48,281 bases of DNA from the NCBI GenBank assembly GCA_052035955.1, contig JBPOHD010000012.1:1-48281 (forward strand), given 5' to 3'. This document shows positions 1 through 9,288 of the stretch, in pieces. The position numbers and the translations under genes were made by a program. Positions within the stretch are counted from its first letter, which is position 1. Each line of letters starts with the position of its first letter. This stretch comes from JAEUNJ01 sp052035955 (lineage in GTDB: Bacteria; Pseudomonadota; Gammaproteobacteria; Burkholderiales; Rhodocyclaceae). The notes beneath the pieces are model-generated. The model had not been told where the DNA came from, made no database searches, and saw only the letters and a program-made list of their open reading frames with translations.

Positions 1-2
1 CC

Positions 3-131
3 GGCACCCATCCCACCCCCGCCCTCGGCCCCCACGACATCCCCGTCAAACGCGTCAAGAACCTCGCCAACCCCGACCTCACCACACCCTCCATCGCCTT
101 CGTGCCCCATTCGAAGGGGAAAACGGAATGA
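3..131 (+). CDS. C-terminal end of an upstream oxidoreductase subunit (partial)
   Basis: An open frame enters from the left edge and ends at a TGA at 129-131. It overlaps the next start as ATGA, the usual sign of translational coupling. Only 42 residues are visible, ending in FVPHSKGKTE, with no cysteine or other motif. Because the next gene is a TorD-type chaperone, this is probably the tail of a subunit (iron-sulfur or membrane) of a molybdopterin oxidoreductase. That identity is inferred from context only. Confidence 0.45.
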   Translation, partial: GTHPTPALGPHDIPVKRVKNLANPDLTTPSIAFVPHSKGKTE

Positions 132-862
132 GCATACCGGAGGAACTTCGCCAGGCCCTTTCAGAAGACCTGGAACTGCTGATCCGGCTGAACGACAGGG
201 AACTGGACAGGCAGACCCTCGCGGCCCTCCTGGAGACGGGATTCCCGGGCAGCATGGGGCTGCTGCCTGCGCGGGAAGGGCTGGCGGGTCCCCACGTGGT
301 CTTGACCGAAGCCCTCGCCAGCCTTCGCGATGCCGACTCGTCGGTCCTGGATGCGCTGGCCGCCGACTTTGCGGCCGTCTACCTCACGGGCGCCTTCGGC
401 GCCTCCCCCTGCGAGTCCGTCTGGATGGACGACGACCACCTGACCTGCCAGGCGCCCATGTTCGAACTGCGCCGCGTGTACGAGGCAGCCGGGCTCGCCA
501 ACCCGGACTGGCGCAAGCGATCCGACGATCACCTGGTCATGCAATTGGACTACCTGCTGCACGGCCTGCGGAAGGCGCCGCTGGGCCGTGAGGACATCGA
601 GCGGATGGCCAGCTTCCTGGATGCGCATCTGCTGCGCTGGTTGCCGGAATTCGCCGCCCGGGCCTCGACCCGGTGCGAGACGCCGTTCTATGCGGGGTTG
701 GTCGGCCTGACCGCCGGTTGGCTCGAAACCTTCAGGGACGTACTGGCCTCGGTGCTCGACACGCCGCGCCCCGCCGTGCGCGGCCTTGGCCTCGCCGACA
801 CCCGCCGGGCGGCGGCCGAAGAACCTGTATCCTTCGTGCCCGGTGCCGCCCCCAGTTGGTGA
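128..862 (+). CDS. TorD/DmsD-family molybdoenzyme chaperone
   Basis: The 244-residue protein is all-helical in character, with the size and layout of TorD/NarJ-type chaperones. These cytoplasmic proteins bind the twin-arginine leader and the apo-form of DMSO-reductase-family enzymes while the molybdenum cofactor is inserted. The central segment around residues 95-140 (E-S-V-W-M-D-D-D, then ...P-M-F-E-L-R-R-V-Y) resembles the family core, where a conserved aromatic/acidic stretch precedes the hinge. The start ATG overlaps the previous stop, so it is co-translated with an oxidoreductase gene lying mostly outside the window. The client cannot be named. The thiosulfate/tetrathionate genes at 9762-13239 make a sulfur-oxyanion enzyme one option, but 9 kb of other genes lie between. 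Confidence 0.75.
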   Translation: MSIPEELRQALSEDLELLIRLNDRELDRQTLAALLETGFPGSMGLLPAREGLAGPHVVLTEALASLRDADSSVLDALAADFAAVYLTGAFGASPCESVWMDDDHLTCQAPMFELRRVYEAAGLANPDWRKRSDDHLVMQLDYLLHGLRKAPLGREDIERMASFLDAHLLRWLPEFAARASTRCETPFYAGLVGLTAGWLETFRDVLASVLDTPRPAVRGLGLADTRRAAAEEPVSFVPGAAPSW

Positions 863-903
863 GGAAGCGCCTCCCGGGCCGAATTCCCGTCTTGGAGAAA
901 CGC

Positions 904-1350
904 ATGATCCGAATTCTCAGCATCGTCGTCCGCACGCTTGCCGCATCCCTCCTTTCCGCGGCGGCGGGCGGTGCCTTCGCGCAGGCGCTTCCCGTCGTCG
1001 AGCTGACCGCCGGCTTCCATCGCATCGAGGCGGAAGTGGTCGCCACCCAGGAGACCCGCGCCAAGGGGCTGATGCACCGGACGTCGATGCCGGTCAACCG
1101 CGGAATGCTGTTCGTATTCGACGAATCAGGCCCGCATTGCATGTGGATGCGCAATACCCTGATCCCGCTTGCGGTGGCCTTCCTGGACGAGCAGGGGAGG
1201 ATCGTGAACGTCGAGGAGATGCAGCCGCGCACCGAGAACAGTCATTGCGCCGCGAAACCGGTTCGCTTCGCGCTGGAGATGAACGGGGGCTGGTTCAAGT
1301 CGCGGGGCCTGGGCGCCGGCGCTGTCATCGGGGGCATCGTAAGGAAATAG
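904..1350 (+). CDS. Secreted DUF192 family protein
   Basis: 148 residues. Residues 1-26 form a signal peptide (Arg, hydrophobic stretch, A-F-A-Q cleavage-type site). The rest matches DUF192: an opening beta strand, then K-G-L-M-H-R near residue 57, G-M-L-F-V-F-D, and the hallmark M-W-M-R-N-T-L-I-P-L segment. DUF192 proteins are small beta-rich periplasmic or extracellular proteins of unknown biochemical role. The ATG at 904 was chosen because the signal peptide starts there; a frame open further upstream overlaps the torD-like gene. It follows that gene by 41 bases and may be in the same transcript. Confidence 0.85.
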   Translation: MIRILSIVVRTLAASLLSAAAGGAFAQALPVVELTAGFHRIEAEVVATQETRAKGLMHRTSMPVNRGMLFVFDESGPHCMWMRNTLIPLAVAFLDEQGRIVNVEEMQPRTENSHCAAKPVRFALEMNGGWFKSRGLGAGAVIGGIVRK

Positions 1351-1582
1351 CCCGTCGTCACCACCGCGCTCGGGTCTCGAGAAGGCACCGCCCCCGGGAC
1401 AAGGCGCGGCCGCCAGGACGCAAGGGCGAAAAGGGACGCGGAAGAAGGCAAGGCTACCCGGGATTCGTGGTGCTTGCGGCGCGAAGGCCCGGCAAGCGCC
1501 ATTGAACCCGGCGGGTTGCGCATCACCGACCGCGGGCCCATGGAAACAGGCACTGCCCGCGCAAGGGCAACTGCTCACCCCC
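1351..1582. other. Intergenic stretch between convergent DUF192 and cphA genes
   Basis: 232 bases between two convergent genes. A weak inverted repeat (TGCCC, six-base loop, GGGCA) lies about 20 bases beyond the cphA stop and might end cphA transcripts, but there is no U-tract. No gene or recognisable repeat was seen. Confidence 0.4.
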
Positions 1583-4150
1583 TTACCCGGCGATGCGCCT
1601 GGCGATATGCTCCAGTGCTTCCTCGATCTGGTCGATGAGGATCAGGCACAGGTCGCCCGGCTGCAGGCCGGCCAGGGCCGTGTCGATGGCCAGGAACTCG
1701 CCCCGGATCTCCTGTACCGCCGAGGTCCTCGTCGCGTCGGCCAGGCCCGCGCGCAGCAGCGCCAGCACTTCCCCGTCCTCCCGGCCGCGCTGGCAGGCAT
1801 CCTGGTAGAGGATCACTTCATCGAAGGCGCCGCCGAGGATTTGCGTCTGCTGGCGGATGTCCTCGTCGCGCCGATCCCCGGCACCGCTGATCACCACCGA
1901 CCGGCGCCGGGCGGGCATGGTTTCGACCGCCTGGACCAGGGCCTGGATGGCGTCGGGGTTGTGGCCGTAATCGGCGATCACCGTCGCGCCCCGGAAGTCG
2001 AACACGTTGAAGCGCCCCGGGGCCGTCTTGGCATCGTTCACGAAGGTGGCGAGGGCCTGGTGGATGTCCTCCCAGTCCAGTTCCAGGCCCCAGGCGGCAG
2101 CTATGGCCGCCATGGCATTGTCGACCTGGAAGGCGATGGCGCCCCCGCGGGTCAGGGGTATGCCGGCCAGGGGAAGGCGATGCTCCCAACCGCCCTCGGC
2201 AGCAACGATGGCGTCCCCGTCGCGAAACACCACGCGCCCTCCCTGGGCCCGGTGCGAGGCGATCACCGGGTGACGGACGTCGGCGGCGAAGAAGGTGACC
2301 GAACCCGGGCAGGAATCCGCCATGGCGGCCACCACCGGATCGGCGGCGTTCAATACCGCCATGCCGTCGCGGGCCACGTTCTGGACGATCACCCGCTTGA
2401 CGACTGCCAGGTCCTCGACGGTCGTGATGTAGTTGAGCCCCAGGTGGTCGCCGAGGCCGATGTTGGTGACCACCGCCACGTCGCAGCGGTCGAAGGCCAG
2501 TCCCTCGCGCAGCACGCCGCCGCGGGCGGTTTCGAAGACCGCCGCATCCACTTCCGGATGCATCAGCACGTTGCGGGCGCTCTTCGGCCCGCTGCAATCG
2601 CCGGTGTCGATGCGCTGGCCCTGCACATAGACCCCGTCGGTACTGGTCATGCCGACTCGCAGGCCCAGGACTTCGAGCAGGTGGGCGATCAGCCGCACCG
2701 TGGTCGTCTTGCCGTTGGTGCCGGCGACGGCGACAACGGGAATCCGGGCGTCATCGCCATCCGGGAACATGCTGCCGACGATGGCTTCGCCCACCGCCCG
2801 TCCCTTGCCGTAGGAGGGGGAGAGGTGCATGCGCAGGCCGGGTGCCGCATTGGCCTCGACGACGCCGCCGCCCTGGTCCTCGAGGGGGCGCAGGACCGAA
2901 TCGCAGACCACGTCGATGCCGCAGATGTCCAGCCCGATCATCTGGGCGGCGGCCACCGCCCGGGCGGCCACTTCCGGATGCACGTCGTCGGTCACGTCGG
3001 TGGCGGTGCCGCCGGTGGACAGGTTGGCGTTGTTGCGCAGGATGACCCGCTGGCCCTTGTCCGGAACCGAGTCGGCCTGCATGCCCTGGGCGGTCAGCCG
3101 GGCAATGGCAATGTCATCGAAGCGGATCTTGGTCAGGGAGGTGGCATGGCCCTCGCCGCGGCGCGGGTCGGCATTCACCTGGTCCACCAGTTCGCGCACC
3201 GTGTGCACGCCGTCGCCGATCACCAGCGGCGGTTCCCGGCGGGCGGCGGCGACCAGGCGGTCGCCCACCACCAGCAGGCGGTAGTCGTGGCCCGGCAGGT
3301 AGGTCTCGACCATGATCTCGTCGCGGAACTGGGAGGCCACCGCGAACGCGGCCATGATCTCCTCCCGCGTCGACAGGTTCACCGCCACGCCCTTGCCCTG
3401 GTTGCCGTCCCGCGGCTTCACCACCACCGGTCCGCCGAGTTCGCGGGCGGCCGTCCAGGCATCTTCGGCATCCCGTACCGGCCGGCCCCGGGGGACCGGC
3501 ACGCCGGCCGCCTCGAGCAGCTTCTTGGTCAGTTCCTTGTCCTGGGCGATCGATTCGGCGATGGCGCTCGAGCGGTCGGTCTCCGCCGCCTGGATGCGCC
3601 GTTGCCGGCTGCCCCAGCCGAACTGCACCAGGCTGCCCTCGGTGAGCCGGCGATAGGGAATGTCCCGGTCCACCGCCGCCTGGACGATGGAGGCGGTGGA
3701 GGGACCGAGGCGCTGGTCCTCGTCCATGTCGCGCAGTCGCGTCAGCGCATCCTCCAGGTCGAAGGGGCGGTCCTCGGCGGCACTGCGGTACAGGTCCTCC
3801 GCCAGTTCGAAGGCCAGGCGGCCTACGGCTTCCTCGGTGTACTCGACGACGACCTGGAAGACGCCCGGCTCGGTGGTGTTCGCCGTCCGGCTGAAGGTCA
3901 CCGGGCAGCCCGCCTGGGCCTGGAGGCCCAGCACCGCCACTTCCAGCGCATGGGCGCAGGCAGGCTTTTCCAGGTGGCTGGTCGGCTCCAGCGGGGGCAT
4001 TTCCGGAAAGCGGGTTCGCAGCCGGGCTTCGAATCCGGGAATCACGGCCAGGCAGCACTCGTCCGGATCGCATTTCACCACCGCCTCGATGGCGGTGTGG
4101 CGGGTCCAGAGGTTGGGGCCCCGCAGGGCCCTGATTCGCGTCACTTCCAT
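1583..4150 (-). CDS. cphA: Cyanophycin synthetase CphA
   Basis: 855 residues, the normal length for cyanophycin synthetase, which builds the poly-aspartate backbone and attaches arginine side chains using ATP. Domains in order: N-terminal domain (1-160, starting with the family-typical R-A-L-R-G-P-N-L-W), ATP-grasp domain (about 200-460, with VVVKPRDGNQGKGV) for the arginine- and aspartate-adding chemistry, and a Mur-ligase-like domain (about 470-855) with an intact P-loop GTNGKTTT at 477-484 and a full C-terminal lobe (YGHNPDAI, SGAGDRRDED). It starts 13 bases after the stop of the paralogue at 4164-6407, so the two are very likely one transcript. No cyanophycinase or isoaspartyl dipeptidase is in the window. 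The product forms insoluble cytoplasmic nitrogen-storage granules. Confidence 0.95.
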   Translation of the reverse strand: MEVTRIRALRGPNLWTRHTAIEAVVKCDPDECCLAVIPGFEARLRTRFPEMPPLEPTSHLEKPACAHALEVAVLGLQAQAGCPVTFSRTANTTEPGVFQVVVEYTEEAVGRLAFELAEDLYRSAAEDRPFDLEDALTRLRDMDEDQRLGPSTASIVQAAVDRDIPYRRLTEGSLVQFGWGSRQRRIQAAETDRSSAIAESIAQDKELTKKLLEAAGVPVPRGRPVRDAEDAWTAARELGGPVVVKPRDGNQGKGVAVNLSTREEIMAAFAVASQFRDEIMVETYLPGHDYRLLVVGDRLVAAARREPPLVIGDGVHTVRELVDQVNADPRRGEGHATSLTKIRFDDIAIARLTAQGMQADSVPDKGQRVILRNNANLSTGGTATDVTDDVHPEVAARAVAAAQMIGLDICGIDVVCDSVLRPLEDQGGGVVEANAAPGLRMHLSPSYGKGRAVGEAIVGSMFPDGDDARIPVVAVAGTNGKTTTVRLIAHLLEVLGLRVGMTSTDGVYVQGQRIDTGDCSGPKSARNVLMHPEVDAAVFETARGGVLREGLAFDRCDVAVVTNIGLGDHLGLNYITTVEDLAVVKRVIVQNVARDGMAVLNAADPVVAAMADSCPGSVTFFAADVRHPVIASHRAQGGRVVFRDGDAIVAAEGGWEHRLPLAGIPLTRGGAIAFQVDNAMAAIAAAWGLELDWEDIHQALATFVNDAKTAPGRFNVFDFRGATVIADYGHNPDAIQALVQAVETMPARRRSVVISGAGDRRDEDIRQQTQILGGAFDEVILYQDACQRGREDGEVLALLRAGLADATRTSAVQEIRGEFLAIDTALAGLQPGDLCLILIDQIEEALEHIARRIAG

Positions 4151-4163
4151 GGGGCTTGTTCCG

Positions 4164-6407
4164 TCAGCCGCCGGCCGCCGAACGGCGGGCAGGCGGAATT
4201 CTCCGGGTTCGCGGCGGTGTCTTCGCGGCGCCTGATGGCGTACCCGATTGGGGATCGTAGGTCTCGATGCCGGCGCGGATCAGGTCCGGAGCGAGTCCCA
4301 GGGACCAGGCCGCACCGATGGCGGCCAGGACGTTGTCGATGCGATGACTTTCGTCGCCCGTCCCGGCCAGGGGGATTCGCTTCAGGGCGTCCAGGCGCAC
4401 CTCGCCGGCCTCCGAGGCCAGGATGACCCAATCGTCTCGGACGAAGACGGCGCTGCCGCCGCGGGACCGGTGGCTGGCGATCACCGGATGGTCCGAATCC
4501 CGGGCGAAGAACACCACCTTGCCGTCGCAGAGCGCGGCCATCGGCGCCACCAGGGGATCGGCGGCATTGAGGACCGCCGTGCCCTCGGGCAGCACCAGGT
4601 CCACCTGGGTGCGGACGGCGTTGGCCACCTGCTCCATCTCGCGGACGTCGAACTCGTCCAGACCCTCGGCATCCAGGATGTTGGTGACGACGCCGACCAG
4701 GCAGCGGTCGTAGGCGAGGCCTTCGCCCAGGATGGCCCGGGGATCGTTCTCGAAGACGGCGGCCTGGATCGATCGGTTGAGGAGGATGCGGTGGGCGGCG
4801 CTCCAGTTGGCGCTGTCCCGGCTTTCCACGCGGCGGCGGTCGAGGAAGAGGCCGTCGCTGCAGGCGAGCCCGACATGGGGCCCGCTGAGGTTGAGCAGCC
4901 AGGCGACCAGCCGGGCGACGGGGGTCTTGCCGGCGCTGCCGCAGATGCCGACGACCGGGATCCGTCCATTGTCACCGGCCGGGAAGAGGTGGTCCACGAT
5001 GGCGCGGCCGACCGGACGGGGCGAGCCCTCGGCCGGTTTCAGGTGCATCAGCAGGCCGGGGCCCGCATTGACCTCGACGATGGCGCCGGCCTGGGACTCG
5101 AGGGGATGGGCGATGTCCTCGGCCACCAGGTCGATGCCCGCGATGTCCAGGCCCACCACCCTGGCGGCCAGAACCGCCGCGGCTGCCACCCGGGGATGGA
5201 CTTCGTCGGTCACGTCGTAGGCGAGGTCGCCCTGGCGCTTCACCAGGACGTCCCGTCCGGCCTGGGGCACGGAATCCGCCGTCAGGCCCTGGCGTTCCAG
5301 TTCCAGCCGGGCGATCGGCTCCTGATCGAGGATCAGCGGCTCGAGGGGAAATTCCTCCTCGGCGCCGCAACGGGGATCGCAATTGATCTGGTCCTCGATG
5401 AGCTGCTTCACCGTCGAGCGGCCGTCGCCGACCACCGACAGGGTCTTGCCGCGGGTCGCCGCGACCACCCGGTCGCCGACCACCAGGAGGCGATGGGCGT
5501 TGCCGGGAACGAAACGCTCCACCAGCACGCTGCTGCCTTCCTCCCGGGCCGCGTGGTAGGCCCGTTCGATCTCCTCCCGGGTGTTCAGGTCGGTAAATAC
5601 GCCGCGCCCGTGGTTGGCGTCGGTAGGCTTCACCACCACCGGCAGGCCGATATCCCCGGCGGCCTCCCAGGCATCCTCCGGGCCGTCCACCTCGCGGCCC
5701 TCCGGGATCGGCACGCCGCAGGAGGCGAGGAGCCGCTTGGTGAGGTCCTTGTCGCTGGCGATGCCTTCGGCAATGGCGCTGGTGCGGTCCGTTTCGGCGG
5801 TCCAGATGCGGCGGCTGCGGGATCCGTAGCCCAGCTGGACCAGGTTGCCCTCGTTGAGGCGGATCCAGGGCATCCCGCGGTCGATGGACGCGTCCACGAT
5901 GCATTCGGTGCTGGGTCCGAGGTAGAGGCGATCGGCCATTCCCCTCAACTCGAGCACCTTGGCCGGAACGTCGTAGGATGAGTCCTCGATGGCCGCCATC
6001 ACCAGATCCCGGGCCGCATGCAGCGCCGCCCGGGTGACCTCTTCCTGGCGGGAACGGACCACGACCTTGTAGAGGCCCCGGGTGGAGGTGCTGCGCGCCT
6101 TGCCGAAACCCGTTCGCTGGCCGGCCAGGTTCTGCAATTCCAGGGTCACGTGCTCGATGATGTGGGCGGGCCAGGTGCCTTCCCGGACCCGCTGCAGGAA
6201 ACCGCCCCGCTCGCCGACGCTGCACTTGTGCTCGACGAGGGAGGGGAGCCAGGTGGAGAGCCGCTCGTAGAAGCCGGGGATGGTGTTGGAGGGGGAGTCC
6301 TCCAGGTCGCCGATGTCGATCCAGGCCTCCATGGCCGGACGGTAGGTCCACACGTTGGGCCCACGCAGCGGCAGGATCTTTTTTATTTCAATGACTTTTC
6401 TGGTCAT
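4164..6407 (-). CDS. cphA': CphA' : shorter cyanophycin synthetase paralogue
   Basis: 747 residues from the ATG at 6407; a longer open frame to 6449 adds 14 residues without family character. The N-terminal domain (ILPLRGPNVWTYRPAMEAW) and ATP-grasp domain (VVVKPTDANHGRGV) align well with the CphA just downstream. The Mur-ligase part differs in two ways. The P-loop reads GSAGKTP (490-496) instead of GTNGKTT. The protein also stops soon after I-D-N-V-L-A-A-I-G-A-A-W, replacing the C-terminal lobe with a short Pro/Arg/Ala-rich tail. Tandem cphA'/cphA pairs are known in betaproteobacteria. I infer that this copy keeps ATP-grasp activity or a structural role but is doubtful as an arginine/aspartate ligase at the Mur site. 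Reading the tail in the other frames does not restore the missing domain. Confidence 0.9.
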   Translation of the reverse strand: MTRKVIEIKKILPLRGPNVWTYRPAMEAWIDIGDLEDSPSNTIPGFYERLSTWLPSLVEHKCSVGERGGFLQRVREGTWPAHIIEHVTLELQNLAGQRTGFGKARSTSTRGLYKVVVRSRQEEVTRAALHAARDLVMAAIEDSSYDVPAKVLELRGMADRLYLGPSTECIVDASIDRGMPWIRLNEGNLVQLGYGSRSRRIWTAETDRTSAIAEGIASDKDLTKRLLASCGVPIPEGREVDGPEDAWEAAGDIGLPVVVKPTDANHGRGVFTDLNTREEIERAYHAAREEGSSVLVERFVPGNAHRLLVVGDRVVAATRGKTLSVVGDGRSTVKQLIEDQINCDPRCGAEEEFPLEPLILDQEPIARLELERQGLTADSVPQAGRDVLVKRQGDLAYDVTDEVHPRVAAAAVLAARVVGLDIAGIDLVAEDIAHPLESQAGAIVEVNAGPGLLMHLKPAEGSPRPVGRAIVDHLFPAGDNGRIPVVGICGSAGKTPVARLVAWLLNLSGPHVGLACSDGLFLDRRRVESRDSANWSAAHRILLNRSIQAAVFENDPRAILGEGLAYDRCLVGVVTNILDAEGLDEFDVREMEQVANAVRTQVDLVLPEGTAVLNAADPLVAPMAALCDGKVVFFARDSDHPVIASHRSRGGSAVFVRDDWVILASEAGEVRLDALKRIPLAGTGDESHRIDNVLAAIGAAWSLGLAPDLIRAGIETYDPQSGTPSGAAKTPPRTRRIPPARRSAAGG

Positions 6408-6509
6408 GTAGGCGTCGCGTCCCGAGTCGCGAACTTGGTCTGAAGGCAATGAGGCAGTAACGCCCTATGCGACAATTGGTTTACCGGCCGGCAACAAATC
6501 CATTCCACC

Positions 6510-8831
6510 ATGAATCCCCAGCTTCCCGACTCCGCCCCCGCCATTCCACCCCCGCCGGAACCCTGGAACGGCCGCCTGGCCTCCCGCCTTCAGGGCGGCG
6601 AGCAGGTGCTGGCCTGGCTGGAGACCGACCTCGACGACAGGCTGCATTTTGCACCCGGAATGGTCGTGGTGACCGACCGCCGCCTGCTGGCGGCCGGCGG
6701 CCGTCCGGCGGAGTCCGCGGAGTGGGCCGAATGGTCCCATGGGCCGGACCTCAACCTCGTCCAGCACGACCATGCCGGCGTCGGTACCCTCGACCTCACC
6801 GACGCAAACGGGCGCCTGGCCTGCTGGCGTTACACCCTGGGCCGCAACCTGACCGCACTGCAATTGCAGCGGCAGTTCAACCGGCGGCGCGACACCCTGG
6901 CCAGCGGCACCCCGCCGGCCGACGGGCAGGACTCCGTCTGCCCCACCTGCCACGCCCTGCTGGAACCCGGCCAGGACGAATGCCCGGCCTGCTCCCGGGA
7001 GATCCACACCCCGCCCTCCACCTGGACGCTTCTGCGCCTCTGGCGCTTCGCCCGGCCCTACCAGGGCCAGCTGCTGGCCGGCTTCCTGCTCACCCTGGCC
7101 GGCACCGCGGCCACCCTGGTACCGCCCTACCTGACCATGCCCCTGATGGACAACGTCCTGATCCCCTTCCAGAACGGCAAGCCCATCGACTTCGGCCTGG
7201 TCGGCATGTACCTGGGCGGCCTCTTTGGCGCCGCCATGCTGGCCTGGATCCTCGGCTGGGCGCGTACCTACATCCTGGCCCTGGTTTCCGAGCGCATCGG
7301 CCGCGACCTGCGCACCACGACCTACGAACACCTGTTGCGCCTGTCCCTCGAATACTTCGGGGGCAAGCGCACCGGCGACCTGATGGCCCGCATAGGCTCG
7401 GAGACGGACCGCATCAACGTCTTCATCTCGCTGCATTTGCTGGACTTCGCCACCGACGTGCTGATGATCGCCATGACTGCGGTGATCCTGTTCTCCATCC
7501 ATCCCTCGCTGGCCCTCGTCACGCTGCTGCCATTGCCCTTCATCGCCTGGATGATCCACGTGGTGCGCGACAAGCTGCGTACCGGCTTCGAGAAGGTGGA
7601 CCGGGTCTGGGCCGAGGTGACCAACGTGCTTGCCGACACCATCCCCGGCATCCGGGTGGTCAAGGCCTTCGCCCAGGAGAGCCGCGAGGCGGCCCGCTTC
7701 CGGGAGGCCAACCGGCACAACCTGGCCATCAACGACCGGTTGAACAAGACCTGGTCCCTGTTCTCGCCCACCGTCACCCTGCTGACCGAGGTGGGCCTTC
7801 TGGTGGTCTGGGGCTTCGGCGTCTGGCAGATTTCCAAGGGCGAGATCACCGTCGGCGTGCTGACCGCCTTCCTGGCCTACATCAGCCGCTTCTACACCCG
7901 CCTCGACTCCATGAGCCGCATCGTCTCCGTGACCCAGAAGGCCGCCGCCGGCGCCAAGCGCATCTTCGACATCCTGGACCACGTCTCCAGCGTGCCCGAA
8001 CCCGCCGATCCCGTCAGCATCGCCCGGGTCGAGGGCCGCATCGCCCTGCGCCGAGTCGGCTTCCGCTACGGCAACCGGGCCGTGATCCGTGGCGTCGACC
8101 TCGACATCGCGCCCGGCGAGATGGTCGGCCTCGTGGGTCACAGCGGATCCGGCAAGAGCACCCTGGTGAACCTGATCTGCCGCTTCTACGACGTCACCGA
8201 AGGGGCCATCCTGCTCGACGGCGTCGATATCCGCTCCCTCGCGGTGGCCGACTTCCGCCGCAACATCGGCCTCGTCCTCCAGGAGCCCTTCCTCTTCTTC
8301 GGCACCATCGCCGAGAACATCGCCTACGGCAAGCCCGAGGCCACCCGGGAGGAGATCGTCGCCGCCGCCCGGGCCGCCCATGCCCACGAGTTCATCTTGC
8401 GCCTGCCCCAGGGCTACGACTCCCTGGTCGGCGAGCGGGGGCAGGGGCTTTCCGGCGGCGAGCGCCAGCGCATCTCCATCGCCCGCGCCCTGCTCATCGA
8501 CCCGAAGATCCTGATCCTCGACGAGGCCACCTCCTCGGTGGACACCGAGACCGAGAAGGAGATCCAGAAAGCCCTGGACAACCTGGTCCGCGGCCGCACC
8601 ACCATCGCCATCGCCCACCGGCTCTCCACCCTACGCAAGGCCGACCGGCTGGTCGTCCTCGACCGCGGCCAGGTGGTGGAGGAGGGCGGCCACGAGGACC
8701 TGATGGCGCGGGAGGGCGCCTACTGGCGGCTCTACCAGGCCCAGGCCCGCAACATGGATGTGGACCCGGACGATGCGCCCTTGGAGGCCAACAGGGCCCT
8801 CGCCGCCCGGGAGACCGCCAATGTCAAATAA
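6510..8831 (+). CDS. Cyanophycin-locus ABC exporter with N-terminal zinc-ribbon domain
   Basis: 773 residues, much longer than a plain MsbA-type half-transporter. Residues 1-130 form a soluble, PH-like beta-rich region. They are followed by a zinc ribbon with Cys144, Cys147, Cys158 and Cys161 (CPTC...CPAC). About 175-460 is a six-helix ABC exporter membrane domain. About 500-750 is the ATPase, with Walker A GHSGSGKST (543-551), signature LSGGERQ, Walker B ILILDEATSS and the switch histidine in IAIAHRLS. It is divergent from cphA' across a 102-base gap and overlaps the DUF1854 gene by 11 bases. This architecture next to cphA is recognised in annotation as cyanophycin metabolism-associated, but its substrate is unknown. 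Export of a peptide, or a regulatory role, are both possible. Confidence 0.88.
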   Translation: MNPQLPDSAPAIPPPPEPWNGRLASRLQGGEQVLAWLETDLDDRLHFAPGMVVVTDRRLLAAGGRPAESAEWAEWSHGPDLNLVQHDHAGVGTLDLTDANGRLACWRYTLGRNLTALQLQRQFNRRRDTLASGTPPADGQDSVCPTCHALLEPGQDECPACSREIHTPPSTWTLLRLWRFARPYQGQLLAGFLLTLAGTAATLVPPYLTMPLMDNVLIPFQNGKPIDFGLVGMYLGGLFGAAMLAWILGWARTYILALVSERIGRDLRTTTYEHLLRLSLEYFGGKRTGDLMARIGSETDRINVFISLHLLDFATDVLMIAMTAVILFSIHPSLALVTLLPLPFIAWMIHVVRDKLRTGFEKVDRVWAEVTNVLADTIPGIRVVKAFAQESREAARFREANRHNLAINDRLNKTWSLFSPTVTLLTEVGLLVVWGFGVWQISKGEITVGVLTAFLAYISRFYTRLDSMSRIVSVTQKAAAGAKRIFDILDHVSSVPEPADPVSIARVEGRIALRRVGFRYGNRAVIRGVDLDIAPGEMVGLVGHSGSGKSTLVNLICRFYDVTEGAILLDGVDIRSLAVADFRRNIGLVLQEPFLFFGTIAENIAYGKPEATREEIVAAARAAHAHEFILRLPQGYDSLVGERGQGLSGGERQRISIARALLIDPKILILDEATSSVDTETEKEIQKALDNLVRGRTTIAIAHRLSTLRKADRLVVLDRGQVVEEGGHEDLMAREGAYWRLYQAQARNMDVDPDDAPLEANRALAARETANVK

Positions 8832-9288
8832 GGAATTCGCCCTGCGCCGGGACGCCCATGGCCGGCTCGTCTTCACCGCAGGCAGCGAGGAAATCGTCGG
8901 CGTCGTTCCCGTTCGTGCCTTCCCCATCGCGGCGCCGGAGGAAGGCTTGTCCCTGGTCAGTCCCGACGGTCACGAGGTGGTCTGGGTGGACAGCATCGTC
9001 GACCTACCGGAACCGCAGCGATCGCTGGTCGCGGAGGAACTCGCCAGCCGCGAGTTCGTTCCCGAGATCCGCCGCATCGTGAGGGTGTCGACTTTCGCCA
9101 CGCCCAGCACCTGGACCGTCGAGACCGAGCGCGGCGAGGCCAACCTTGTCCTGCGCGGCGAGGAGGACATCCGCCGCCTGCCAGGCGGCATGCTGCTGAT
9201 CGCCGACAGCCACGGCGTCCAGTTCCTGGTCCGCGATGCGGGACAGTTGGATGGCGCGAGCAGGAGGCTGCTGGACCGGTTCCTCTGA
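8821..9288 (+). CDS. DUF1854 protein, partner of the cyanophycin-locus ABC exporter
   Basis: 155 residues, soluble, no signal peptide or membrane segment. It begins inside the end of the ABC gene (11-base overlap, ATG at 8821), so translation is coupled. It fits the DUF1854 family: an early E-G-L-S-L-V-S-P-D-G-H-E segment, a mid-protein I-R-R-I-V-R-V block and a beta-rich end D-S-H-G-V-Q-F-L-V-R-D. The family has no known biochemical function. The fixed pairing suggests a cytoplasmic accessory or regulatory subunit of the transporter. The name rests on family resemblance recalled from sequence style and on context. Confidence 0.8.
   Translation: MSNKEFALRRDAHGRLVFTAGSEEIVGVVPVRAFPIAAPEEGLSLVSPDGHEVVWVDSIVDLPEPQRSLVAEELASREFVPEIRRIVRVSTFATPSTWTVETERGEANLVLRGEEDIRRLPGGMLLIADSHGVQFLVRDAGQLDGASRRLLDRFL

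Noticed and set aside
4151..4260. Possible frameshift joining cphA' to cphA
   Set aside because: An offset frame is open from the cphA' tail into cphA, but its translation does not match the missing Mur lobe, so a fused protein is not supported.
1502..4426. 974-codon plus-strand open frame
   Set aside because: It is antisense to cphA and arises from high GC at codon position three; no family character, and cphA is unmistakable on the other strand.
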